Assembly: GCF_017114995.1 (NCBI RefSeq)
Contig: NZ_JABXKL010000088.1
Span: 1 to 64,000, forward strand
Origin: Nostoc sp. NMS9
GTDB taxonomy: Bacteria; Cyanobacteriota; Cyanobacteriia; Cyanobacteriales; Nostocaceae
Length of the DNA: 64,000 bases
Reading direction: 5' to 3'
The position numbers and the translations under genes are program-made. Each line of letters opens with the position of its first letter. Position 1 is the stretch's first letter. Under the pieces are notes generated by a model, which had not been told where the DNA came from, did no database searches, and saw nothing but the letters and a program-made list of their open reading frames with translations. Shown in pieces: positions 18,485-27,164 of the stretch.

Positions 18485-20548
18485 TTAAAATCGCTGCCCA
18501 ATTCCTAGATGCACTTTGCCTTCTCCCTGGTCGTTAATGCCATAGTCAGCCCGAATTAAGCCTAGTGGTGAATTTAATCGCACTCCCGCCCCATAACCAA
18601 AACCATAACCTGGTTTATCCCGTACACCTGCCGGATCTCCTAATACAGTATCACCAGAGCCTAAATCTGAGGCGAAGTCGGCAAATAACACACCGCCTAC
18701 AATTGGTAAGACGGGAAAACGATATTCTGCGGAAGCCAACACATAACTGCGACCACTGCCAACTTCTCCAGAATCGTAACCGCGCACTGAATTAGAACCA
18801 CCCAAGTTAAAGCTTTCGTAAGGCGGTAAATTCCCAATGACAGTACCAGCTTGCACATTCACCGCAAATACTTGTGGCTGTTTGCTGTTAAATAACTGCA
18901 CTGGTAAATATTGGCTGTAGTTAGCTTTGAGGCGATTGAGGGAAATATTACCTTCACCAATGGGCACAGATTGTTCTGTACTGAGACTCAAAACGGAACC
19001 TTGAGTTGGATTGAGGGGATTATCCCGTTGGTCTTTGGTGGCGGTGAAGGATACGGTAGTTAGGTCGTCAATACCAGTTCCACTCGCAGAGAGGGGATTG
19101 CCCTGAGCGTCGGTTGGGGTAATATTACCTTGGCGATCGCGAATACTAGTTCGGGTATAATTTAATCCTAATGAGGTATTCCAGTCGTCGATTGGTCGCT
19201 GCAAGCTGACACCACCGCCAATTTGACCTTCTCGCACTTTGTCGCCGTTAGCTAACTTAATCTTGTCATCAAAAGTTTCCGAAAGTTCCTGACTACGAAA
19301 ACCATTTACAGTGTAGCCCAAGCGATCGGGGTTAGTTGTCCAATAAGGACTGGTAAATTTGGTATTAAACTGCAAGTCTCGGCTACTTACACCAAGATTC
19401 ACACCGAAAGTATCATTAACACCGCCGACATTCTGATCTTGATAGTTGATTGTACCTACCAATCCCTGATCGGCATTGTAACTACCACCTAAGTTAACAC
19501 CACGTGCCCCAGTTTCTTTGAGTTGATAGACTAAATCAAGTTTTGTCGCATCTCCTTCTAAGGCAACATTCACGGTCTCAAATAAACCAGTACGATATAG
19601 CTGTTGGATGTCTTGTTTAACAACATTTTCTTGGAAAATTTGACCGGGTTTCAACTTGAGTTGTTGTTGTAGGAAATCTGGTTTGGTGCGTCCTCCAACG
19701 GGATTACCCTTGCTATCAACGGTTTTACCCTCATCGTTGACAAAGCGAAATTTGATATCACTCACCAAACCTTCAGCGACATTCACAGTGAGAATGCCTT
19801 GAGAACTGGGTTTAATTGATAGCACCCGTGCTAAGTTATAACCATTGTCGGCGTACCACTTGTTAATTTGTGCTACTGCTTGTTGCAGTCCACTGGGACT
19901 AATAGTGGTTCCAATCTGAGATTGCAAACGTTGTTGGGCGACTTGATAGGTAAGTACTTTAGCACCAGATAGTTGCAGCGATCGCACAATCACCGGTTGG
20001 ACTTGGTATACTACATTCAATCCAGCCTGTGTGCTAAAGCTATTCACACTGACACTGCTAAATAAACCTGTATCCAAAATTGCTGTTACATCTCTTTGTA
20101 ACTGGCTTTGACTGGTTTCTCCACCCACCTGGGTTTTAATTACCTGGCGAATGATTTGCTGTAATTCTTGATTGGTTCCCACCACTTGTACATCTGTAGC
20201 TGTGACTACCAAATTGCCTTCAGTCGCGGGGAATGAGGGAGAGGAGGAGATGAGAGGGAGTGTTACTGATGAATTTCCCTTGTCTGCTGATTTTAAAACT
20301 ACTGGGGAATTTTTGTTTGCACCTATTTGCACGGCGACAGGATTTTGGGAAAATTGTTGTGCAACTATAGTTTCTGGGGAAGCAATTGTCTCTACCCGTG
20401 CGGGAGTGTCTTCAATTATCGGCACCACCAAGTTACCAGCTTTTGCAGTTGGAGTAACGGTTTTAGCAGGTGCAGCCGTTGCTTGCTGAGTCACATTGCC
20501 AGTAGCTAAAGTAGCTAAAGTAAAAATTGCAGTAGCAGAAACTCGCAT
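18485..20548 (-). CDS. Omp85/BamA-family outer-membrane protein
   Basis: 687 residues. It has a signal peptide, a low-complexity Ala/Pro/Thr linker, about three POTRA domains (~110-370: VVATDVQVVG, VRSLQLSGAKVL, ISDIKF-type strands) and a C-terminal 16-strand barrel. The barrel carries the conserved SVRGYDSGEVG loop (RGY motif) and a terminal phenylalanine (IGQRF). It inserts beta-barrel proteins in the outer membrane, or is one of the Toc75-like paralogues of Nostoc. It is divergent to the LpxB-related gene, a fitting outer-membrane neighbour. Which of the cyanobacterial Omp85 copies it is cannot be settled here. Confidence 0.92.
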   Translation of the reverse strand: MRVSATAIFTLATLATGNVTQQATAAPAKTVTPTAKAGNLVVPIIEDTPARVETIASPETIVAQQFSQNPVAVQIGANKNSPVVLKSADKGNSSVTLPLISSSPSFPATEGNLVVTATDVQVVGTNQELQQIIRQVIKTQVGGETSQSQLQRDVTAILDTGLFSSVSVNSFSTQAGLNVVYQVQPVIVRSLQLSGAKVLTYQVAQQRLQSQIGTTISPSGLQQAVAQINKWYADNGYNLARVLSIKPSSQGILTVNVAEGLVSDIKFRFVNDEGKTVDSKGNPVGGRTKPDFLQQQLKLKPGQIFQENVVKQDIQQLYRTGLFETVNVALEGDATKLDLVYQLKETGARGVNLGGSYNADQGLVGTINYQDQNVGGVNDTFGVNLGVSSRDLQFNTKFTSPYWTTNPDRLGYTVNGFRSQELSETFDDKIKLANGDKVREGQIGGGVSLQRPIDDWNTSLGLNYTRTSIRDRQGNITPTDAQGNPLSASGTGIDDLTTVSFTATKDQRDNPLNPTQGSVLSLSTEQSVPIGEGNISLNRLKANYSQYLPVQLFNSKQPQVFAVNVQAGTVIGNLPPYESFNLGGSNSVRGYDSGEVGSGRSYVLASAEYRFPVLPIVGGVLFADFASDLGSGDTVLGDPAGVRDKPGYGFGYGAGVRLNSPLGLIRADYGINDQGEGKVHLGIGQRF

Positions 20549-20686
20549 AATATTTAACCTAATTAACTGGGAGTTAGTTGTAGAGACGCTAGCGAATAGG
20601 GATAATACTAACTTCCAGCTTCTTCGTCGATTTCCCTATTTATACCTCTTACCCAAACAGACAGTTAATTTTGATATTTTGTTTCT

Positions 20687-22051
20687 ATGAGTAATGTATC
20701 TCGGTCATCTCTAGCTTCTAACTCCCAATCTGCAACTTCTCCTTTGCGGTTACTTGTATTAAGTAATGGTCATGGGGAAGATGTGATTGCAGTTCGGATT
20801 TTGCAAGAACTCCAACGACAACCAAACCCACCAGAGATATTTGCTTTGCCTCTGGTCGGTGAAGGACGTGCTTATGAACAGTTGGATATCCCCTTTATCG
20901 GTTCAGTCCTGAATATGCCTTCTGGCGGCTTTATTTATATGGATGGCCGCCAATTAGCGCGGGATGTACGTGGTGGTTTATTGCAACTTACCCTCAGCCA
21001 AATTAAAGCTATCCGTCGTTGGGTAAGTTCTCAAAAAAAATTAGGTAATAGAAGAGCGATTTTAGCAGTGGGAGATATTGTCCCGCTGTTGTTTGCAACA
21101 TTAAGTGGCGCTAATTATGCTTTTGTCGGTACGGCAAAATCTGAATATTATGTGCGAGATGAAGCTGGATTATTACCACGAAAATCTAAAGACGCAGGTT
21201 GGGAAAACTTTTCTGGTTCAGTTTACCATCCTTGGGAACGTTGGTTAATGAGTCGTCACCGTTGTAAGGCTGTGTTCCTTAGAGATGCGCTGACAACGGA
21301 AACATTAAAACAATGGCCAATTCCAGCTTTCTATTTGGGTAATCCCATGATGGATGGTCTAGAATCGACGTTTTCACGCCAACAATTTTATAGTCAGAAT
21401 ATCCAACAGCAAGAGACAGTTCGACCTTTCGTAGTGACTCTTCTTCCTGGTTCTCGTCCACCAGAAGCTTACAGGAACTGGGAAACAATTATGATTGCTA
21501 TATCTGCATTGATGGCAAGTTTTCAACAGCGAGATTCAATCTTCTATAGTTCTAACAAAGTAGTATTTTTAGGTGCGATCGCTCCTGGTTTAGACTCTAA
21601 TATTTTATCCCAAAGTGTGCAATCCCAAGGCTGGCGCGCTGAATCAGCATCTCCTATCAAACTTCGCGATCCAAATATCTTGACATTTAAACAGAGAAAT
21701 GCTTATCTGCTATTGACACAACAAGCCTATAATGATTGCTTGCATTTGGGAGATTTAGCGATCGCAATGGCAGGTACAGCTACAGAACAGTTTATCGGTT
21801 TAGGGAAACCTGCGATCGCGATTCCCGGTAATGGACCACAATATAATCCTGGCTTTGCTGAATCTCAAAGTCGTCTTCTCGGATCGTCTTTGATTTTAAT
21901 CGATCAACCAGCAGAAGTAGCGAAGGTTGTACAATCCCTATTTAAAAACCCTGATAATTTGCAAATTATTGCTGAAAATGGTGGGCGACGCATGGGCAAA
22001 CCGGGAGCAGCACTACGTATTGCTAATTGCTTGCGGGAAAAATTTGGATAA
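20687..22051 (+). CDS. Lipid-A-disaccharide synthase-related glycosyltransferase
   Basis: 454 residues resembling the cyanobacterial LpxB-related family (lipid-A-disaccharide synthase-like) rather than canonical LpxB. It starts LRLLVLSNGHGEDVIAVRIL, the nucleotide-sugar fold N-lobe. The C-lobe contains LGDLAIAMAGTATEQFIGLGKPAIAIPG, equivalent to the donor-binding region. No signal peptide or membrane helix. A role in envelope glycolipid synthesis is inferred from the family and the divergent Omp85 gene. Confidence 0.8.
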   Translation: MSNVSRSSLASNSQSATSPLRLLVLSNGHGEDVIAVRILQELQRQPNPPEIFALPLVGEGRAYEQLDIPFIGSVLNMPSGGFIYMDGRQLARDVRGGLLQLTLSQIKAIRRWVSSQKKLGNRRAILAVGDIVPLLFATLSGANYAFVGTAKSEYYVRDEAGLLPRKSKDAGWENFSGSVYHPWERWLMSRHRCKAVFLRDALTTETLKQWPIPAFYLGNPMMDGLESTFSRQQFYSQNIQQQETVRPFVVTLLPGSRPPEAYRNWETIMIAISALMASFQQRDSIFYSSNKVVFLGAIAPGLDSNILSQSVQSQGWRAESASPIKLRDPNILTFKQRNAYLLLTQQAYNDCLHLGDLAIAMAGTATEQFIGLGKPAIAIPGNGPQYNPGFAESQSRLLGSSLILIDQPAEVAKVVQSLFKNPDNLQIIAENGGRRMGKPGAALRIANCLREKFG

Positions 22052-22130
22052 TGGGGCAGTGAGTATGGGGCATTGTGGCAGGTTATTCTCCTTATCCCCT
22101 TGTCCCCTCATCTCCCTTGTCCCTAATTCC
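22052..22130. repeat. GGGGCA/CCCCTTGT-type intergenic repeat
   Basis: Low-complexity DNA between converging genes: TATGGGGCATTG on one side, then CCTTATCCCCTTGTCCCC-like units. The two halves are roughly complementary and could form a hairpin between the convergent stop codons. Confidence 0.4.
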
Positions 22131-22883
22131 TCACGCCACCAACCCCGAACGTAAGGCCCTTACAGCAGCTTGGGTACGGTCATCAGCACATAGTTTATTT
22201 AGAATATTACGAACATGGGTTTTGACAGTACCAACTGTAATGTAGAGTTTCTCGGCAATTTGCCCATTGCTACACCCAGCTACAATCAACTCTAGGATTT
22301 CCAGTTCCCGTTGAGTTAGAGGGTATGTTTCCAAAACTTGCTCGTATTCTGTTGCCAGTGCCTCAATTTTTACAGTCTTCGGCTTGTCAGAACCTTGACT
22401 TTCTCCAGGAATACCTTGGCGCATCTTCCGCAATACCACGTTGGCAATTGCCGGATCAATCCAAGAGTTACCGCCGTGAGTTGCTTGAATTGCCTCAGTT
22501 AATTTACTGATGCTGGTTTCTTTCATATAATAAGAATCAGCGCCAGCTGCGAAGGCTGCAAGTACAGCATCCTCTGTATGATCCATTGTCAAGATGAGAA
22601 TCTTCGTAGTAGATTGCCCATTTTCAGCCTGGGAGCGTTTAAATTTACGAGTCAGTTCGATGCCATCCATGTCAGGCAAGCCGATATCTACTACCGCTAC
22701 ATCTGGCTTTGCCGTTTCTAAAAGTTTTAATCCTTGGGTAGCATTTGCCGCTTCCCCAATTACTTTCAATGCACTATGAGACTGTAATGCTGCTCGTAGC
22801 CCCATTCGCGTTAAATCATGATCTTCAATTAAAATAATACTAATTTCATTCATCGCTACACTCATCTCTTGCGCTGTTTGCAT
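22131..22883 (-). CDS. NarL/FixJ-type response regulator
   Basis: 250-residue two-component transcription factor. The receiver spans ~12-135 (SIILIEDHDLTRMGLRAAL, phospho-acceptor Asp in VAVVDIGLPDMDG). A LuxR-type helix-turn-helix lies at ~185-245 (LTQRELEILELIVAGCSNGQIAEKLYIT, with VGTVKTHVRNIL as the recognition part). The true start may be the in-frame ATG before NEISIILIED rather than the first one. No kinase is on its strand; the kinase debris and kinases just downstream on the plus strand are divergent from it and could be its partners (inference). Confidence 0.92.
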   Translation of the reverse strand: MQTAQEMSVAMNEISIILIEDHDLTRMGLRAALQSHSALKVIGEAANATQGLKLLETAKPDVAVVDIGLPDMDGIELTRKFKRSQAENGQSTTKILILTMDHTEDAVLAAFAAGADSYYMKETSISKLTEAIQATHGGNSWIDPAIANVVLRKMRQGIPGESQGSDKPKTVKIEALATEYEQVLETYPLTQRELEILELIVAGCSNGQIAEKLYITVGTVKTHVRNILNKLCADDRTQAAVRALRSGLVA

Positions 22884-23173
22884 CTTTCAAAGTATTGCCT
22901 TTTGTAACTATTATCTCTTATTTTCCCAAACTCAAGATAGATGATATTTTAACCTGTCTGCATCCACCGATAGAAATAAGAAGTATCCAAAATTTTCATA
23001 TTTAGATAGAGGACAAATCTAGCTGGAGATATATAGATACTTACACAAAAAGTATGAAATATTGAAACAAATGCCAAATTGCTGCTCCTTGTTGATAATT
23101 CAGCTTTGAGTTGCGATGTTCCATTCGTTAATTAGTATTATTTTGGATAAAACTTTAAAAAAAGCTTACGAAA
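22884..23173. other. Divergent intergenic region, response regulator and kinase debris
   Basis: 290 AT-rich bases between the response regulator and the decayed PAS-kinase start. It probably still contains the regulator's promoter. Nothing else recognised. Confidence 0.4.
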
Positions 23174-23434
23174 ATGAAAAAATTACACCGGCTGAAAGTT
23201 GCTTTACGAGAAAGTGAACGATGGTTGCGAACGATTTTTAATCAAACCTTGGGATTCATCCGATTGATAGAGCCAATAGAGATCCTGATGCAAGGGAATC
23301 AGGCAGCGTTAAAATTTTGTGGAATCACGAACAGCAAAGTAATTCGTAATTCTTGGTGGCGAACTTGTTCGTCTGACTTTTCACAAGATATAATACAAAC
23401 CCTCTGTGCGAACTTCTCCCATTTTAGGTTTTGA
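23174..23434 (+). pseudogene. Remnant of a PAS-domain sensor kinase, N-terminal part
   Basis: An 86-codon frame opens with residues typical of a PAS entry: ALRESERWLRTIFNQT then a FIRLIEP and QGNQAALKFCGI pattern, as in cyanobacterial PAS kinases that read ...FQFIGLL...ANQTALDFGGI. After about 55 residues the similarity degrades and the frame stops. It is far too short for a kinase. A matching kinase C-terminus survives 100 bases downstream, so this is best read as a decayed and internally deleted gene. Confidence 0.65.
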
Positions 23435-23537
23435 ATTTTTGCCTAACTTTTGTCGGGAACCTTTCTTCGGCATTAAGATTTGGTAATTTTGCGAAGATTT
23501 ATAAGTTCGATATACCTGGATAAATTCTAACACAGAC

Positions 23538-23639
23538 GTGGCGATCGCTAAGAAAATTGTTGAAATTTCCGGAGCTAGGATTACTTCAGATTCACAAATA
23601 GCTATAGATATTACTTTTTTATTTACCTGGTCTAACTAA
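23538..23639 (+). pseudogene. Remnant of a histidine kinase C-terminus
   Basis: A 33-codon frame without a proper start reads VAIAKKIVEISGARITSDSQ and ends TFLFTW. It matches the last segment of kinase ATPase domains (LAIAKKIVE-HGGRIWVES...-GSTFFFTLP). Everything between the PAS entry and this tail, including the phospho-acceptor His and the N and G1 boxes, is missing. Confidence 0.65.
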
Positions 23640-23909
23640 CCTGATAGGTAAAACTTTTCAAGCTTATGGTACACGATAATGGGATGCAACTCTCACCAAT
23701 GACTGACGACGGTAGCTTGTTCACTCATCTACAATTGTTTTAACCTTGGTAAAGTATTTTATTTTACTTTATATCAGCGGTGTCTGCTTGTTAATTACTA
23801 ATTTTTTGCAGGACATTGGTCATTTGCTAGAAGTTTAGTTACCAGAGTCTGGTAAATTAACCAGATTGAAGATACAACAGACTCAATTCAACCCAAGGAA
23901 AGGCCCAAA

Positions 23910-23999
23910 AGAACGATTAACATACTACTAATGGAGGATAACAAAGTTGATGTGATCAATGTCAAGCAGGCATTGTGGATATTATGCAAAATATCTTAG
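23910..23999 (+). pseudogene. Remnant of a response-regulator receiver domain
   Basis: A 30-codon stretch reads INILLMEDNKVDVINVKQAL, matching the receiver start of Rcp1-like regulators (ILLVEDNEVDVMNVKRAF), and then hits stop codons. The order PAS-kinase then single-domain receiver then further kinases is common in Nostoc, which supports this being the decayed second gene of the locus. Confidence 0.6.
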
Positions 24000-24111
24000 T
24001 CAATCAAATTACAGATTTTAGATGTCCGAAAATCTTATATTCTTTAGTTGGATAATCTCAAAAGAGAAATGTTATACATCAACCTATGTTTGGCGGCGAA
24101 AATAAAAACTG

Positions 24112-25467
24112 ATGGAAGAGACGCTGAAAATTTTGGTTGTAGACCATGACGAAGTAGACCGGATAGCAATCCGTTCGGCCTTGACTAAAGCAGGTGTTCA
24201 GATGGAACTGTCTGAAGTAAGCAACGGTAATGATGCATTCTCTGTCTTAAGCATCACTGCTTACGATTGTGTTTTCCTCAACTATTGCTTACCAGATCGG
24301 GATACACTAACCTTGATTCAACAGCTACGTTCTTCGGATATTAAAGTTCCTTTAGTAGTTCTAACTGGTCAAGGAGACGAACAAATTACTCTCCAATTAT
24401 TGAAAGCTGGTGCTACAGACTATCTTTCTAAGTCTAGGATATCCCCAGAAACTTTGTCGCAGGTTTTGCGGAATGTGATTCGGATTTATCGGGCGGAAAT
24501 ACAGGCAGATTTGGCAAACCAGCAGCTAAAAGAAAGTCGTGAACAACTCATTTGTAAGAACCAAGAATTGGAGAGACAACAGCAACAGATTCAAATGCAA
24601 AACTTCAAGCTATTGGAGGCATCACGTCTAAAATCACTTTTTTTGGCAACTATTTCACATGAACTTAGAACGCCAATGAATGCGATTATTGGTTTTTCGC
24701 AAATACTGCTGCGTCCTAAGTTCGGGCAACTAACGCACCAACAAGCAGATATGGTTGAGCGCATTTTGAATAATGGGAAGCATTTACTGATGCTACTCAA
24801 TGAAGTTCTCGACTTTTCCAAGCTGGAGGGAGGAGGATTAGATTTAAAGCCAGAAATATTTGATATATCAAAGGTAATCAATCTCGTTGTCAGTGAAATG
24901 CGTTCCCTAGCTGATGCTAAAAATCTTTCATTGTTAGTACAAACCGATTTGCAAAACCCTTTGATATTTAACGATCCGGTTCGTGTCAAACAGATTTTGA
25001 TTAACCTGCTTTCCAACGCCATTAAATTCACAGAATCTGGTGAAATTTGGGTTGAGGTTAAGGAACTACCTGCAAATCGAGTAGTAATTATCGTTCAAGA
25101 TACAGGTATTGGCATAGCCCCCAGAGATTTTAAACATATTTTTGAAGCATTTCGACAAATCGATCAAACTATCACTCGTAAATATCCAGGTACAGGTCTG
25201 GGTTTGGCAATTACAGATTCGCTAGTGCGAATGATGGGCGGTAAAATCTTTCTTGAGAGTAAATTGGAGGTGGGTTCAAAGTTTAAAATTGAATTGCCAC
25301 GTCAAATTACATTACCGACTGTAGCAGCCAATGCTCCAGCTTCACAGTTAGATAACGATAACGACGATTTTTTTTGCCCTGCTAAAAATCCTCATCAGTC
25401 ATCTTCTCAAGCCAGGAAAGCACCAATAGAATATCCTAAATTTAAAAATTACTTCCAAAAAAACTGA
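24112..25467 (+). CDS. Receiver-histidine kinase fusion with a degenerate receiver
   Basis: 451 residues. The receiver (~5-125) keeps the acidic pair (VVDHDEVD), the switch Thr (VVLTGQG) and Lys (YLSKS), but the phospho-acceptor position reads FLNYCLPDRD: Asn57 replaces Asp. A coiled coil (~135-170) follows, then HisKA with His183 in TISHELRTPMNAII and an ATPase domain with N-box (NLLSNAIKFTE), G1 (DTGIGI) and G2 (GTGLGLAI). The C-terminal ~40 residues are low-complexity. The next kinase starts 16 bases later, so they are co-transcribed. The kinase core looks active; the receiver can probably not be phosphorylated. Confidence 0.92.
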   Translation: MEETLKILVVDHDEVDRIAIRSALTKAGVQMELSEVSNGNDAFSVLSITAYDCVFLNYCLPDRDTLTLIQQLRSSDIKVPLVVLTGQGDEQITLQLLKAGATDYLSKSRISPETLSQVLRNVIRIYRAEIQADLANQQLKESREQLICKNQELERQQQQIQMQNFKLLEASRLKSLFLATISHELRTPMNAIIGFSQILLRPKFGQLTHQQADMVERILNNGKHLLMLLNEVLDFSKLEGGGLDLKPEIFDISKVINLVVSEMRSLADAKNLSLLVQTDLQNPLIFNDPVRVKQILINLLSNAIKFTESGEIWVEVKELPANRVVIIVQDTGIGIAPRDFKHIFEAFRQIDQTITRKYPGTGLGLAITDSLVRMMGGKIFLESKLEVGSKFKIELPRQITLPTVAANAPASQLDNDNDDFFCPAKNPHQSSSQARKAPIEYPKFKNYFQKN

Positions 25468-25483
25468 TAAAAATTTATAAATC

Positions 25484-26608
25484 ATGTCTGTAGTTGAAAA
25501 TAATAAAATTTATCGGATCTTAGCAGTTGACGATACTCAAGATAATCTCATTTTGGTTCAAGCAATTTTAGAAAGTGAGGGGTATGAAATTGATTTGGCT
25601 TCAGATGGAATAAAGGCTTTACGGCAAATTGAGCAATCTCCACCCGATCTGATTCTGTTAGATGTAATGATGCCGGGAATAGATGGTTATGAAGTCACAC
25701 GTCGGATTCGGAAGAACCCTGCAATCTCTTATATTCCAATTCTGTTGATTACTGCCTTTCACCAATCCAGTGTTGTCGAAGGTTTGGATGCAGGTGCTGA
25801 CGATTTTATTCGTAAACCATTTGATACTGATGAACTATTGGCAAGAGTGCGATCGCTATTACGTCTCAAGCACAGTCTGGACGAACAACAAAAAATGGCC
25901 CGCCAACGGGAAGACTTTGTTTCCCGTCTGACTCATGACTTGCGAACTCCCCTAGTAGCCGCCGATCGCATGTTGAATTTGTTTGAAATGGAAACATTCT
26001 GCAAAATTTCGCCGGAAATGAAACAGGCGATCGCAGTAATGATTCGCAGTAACCAAAATTTGATGGAAATGGTGAACACGCTCTTAGAAGTCTATCGCTT
26101 CGAGGCAGGAAAAAAAACGTTGAATTGGGAGGAATGCGATTTATGTGAGATATCTCAAGAAGTAGTCAGCGAACTAAGTCCTCTAACTAGTGAAAAAGGC
26201 TTGACTCTGGAAATTCATACCCGTGAATTAGATCCACTGAGTCAAAACGCCGGTATTATCATGGGCGATCGTTTAGAATTACGGCGAGTGTTAAACAACC
26301 TGATTGCAAATGCCATCAAATTTACAGATACAGGAGGCATAACAATCCGCATTTATGAAACATCATCTAATCCAGGAGATCCAGATTCAGTAATAATTGA
26401 GGTACAAGATACAGGATATGGGATTGCACCAGAAGATCAGGCAACAATTTTCGAGCGATTTCGCCAAGGCAGAAATAAACGCTCAGGTAGTGGCTTAGGA
26501 CTACATCTATCCCATCGCATTGTAGAAGGGCACGCAGGAACTATCAAGGTCGCTTCTGAACTAGGTAAAGGAAGTTTATTTACTGTGCAACTACCTAAAA
26601 ACACTTAA
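25484..26608 (+). CDS. Receiver-histidine kinase fusion (intact receiver)
   Basis: 374 residues. The receiver (~10-125) has a full set: VDDTQDN acidic pair, Asp60 in ILLDVMMPGIDG, switch Thr in LITAF and Lys in IRKPF. A short linker leads to HisKA with His151 in RLTHDLRTPL and an ATPase domain with N-box (NLIANAIKFTD), G1 (DTGYGI) and G2 (GSGLGLHL). It sits 16 bases behind the pseudo-receiver kinase. A phosphorelay from that kinase to Asp60 here is a reasonable hypothesis. Confidence 0.93.
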   Translation: MSVVENNKIYRILAVDDTQDNLILVQAILESEGYEIDLASDGIKALRQIEQSPPDLILLDVMMPGIDGYEVTRRIRKNPAISYIPILLITAFHQSSVVEGLDAGADDFIRKPFDTDELLARVRSLLRLKHSLDEQQKMARQREDFVSRLTHDLRTPLVAADRMLNLFEMETFCKISPEMKQAIAVMIRSNQNLMEMVNTLLEVYRFEAGKKTLNWEECDLCEISQEVVSELSPLTSEKGLTLEIHTRELDPLSQNAGIIMGDRLELRRVLNNLIANAIKFTDTGGITIRIYETSSNPGDPDSVIIEVQDTGYGIAPEDQATIFERFRQGRNKRSGSGLGLHLSHRIVEGHAGTIKVASELGKGSLFTVQLPKNT

Positions 26609-27046
26609 CTTATTCTCCTTCACCACCGATTATTTTGCGGATATCTCCTAAGAAATTACATTTAATTTTTGATGTGTTTTTATGCCCACAACAAAAATTA
26701 AATTAGCTTCAATTATATGGATTAATTACAGTACCATTTGAAGGTTAATCCAATCAGAATATTGCCGGATAATATCGTGTCCGACTAAAGACTTATCATT
26801 TAGCTCGCAGGGGGCAGGGAGCAGGGGGAAAGAGGCTTTTGGGATTTTTGTACAGATGCGGTAATCATAAGTAATTAACCGGACTTGATATAACTTGCCT
26901 CTTCCAATATTTGTATACTCCCAACGGTAGATGTATTGATAGACTAGAATAACTAAATTCTATTTTTGTATCATTCTATAGATAGTAGAAATAACTATTT
27001 TACCAAGTTATTATTCAACCTATTAATGCCTGAAAAACGTGTATGC

Positions 27047-27076
27047 ACCCTGGAATCATAACCCAGGGTCTTTTTT
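27047..27076 (+). terminator. Orphan Rho-independent terminator
   Basis: ACCCTGG (27047-27053) pairs with CCAGGGT (27063-27069) around a 9-base loop, followed by C and six T. It lies about 440 bases after the last plus-strand stop, too far to be the obvious end of that operon, and could end an unannotated small RNA. Confidence 0.75.
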
Positions 27077-27116
27077 ATAAAAACCTAGATAATCATCGTT
27101 TTTTCATCATTGACTA

Positions 27117-27161
27117 CTGTCCATGTCCACCCTCAACTCGTAATAGGGTGGACATGGACAG
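27117..27161. repeat. 17-bp perfect inverted repeat
   Basis: CTGTCCATGTCCACCCT (27117-27133) and its exact complement (27145-27161) flank an 11-base loop, four bases before the TpsB stop codon on its 3' side. No T-tract follows on either strand, so it is a stable 3' mRNA structure or mobile palindrome rather than a classical terminator. Confidence 0.8.
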
Positions 27162-27164
27162 CGG

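Larger units (their letters stand above)
26609..27164. other. Intergenic region with repeats and two hairpins
   Basis: 556 bases between convergent genes. It contains a GGGGGCAGGGAGCAGGGGG low-complexity stretch at about 26808-26826, an orphan terminator (27047-27076) and a long perfect inverted repeat (27117-27161), the last two listed separately. No protein-coding frame is convincing. A small RNA ending at the terminator is possible. Confidence 0.45.

Noticed and set aside
27117..27161. Inverted repeat as an intrinsic terminator of the TpsB gene
   Set aside because: The stem is strong but neither strand has a T-tract behind it, so it is recorded as an inverted repeat only.
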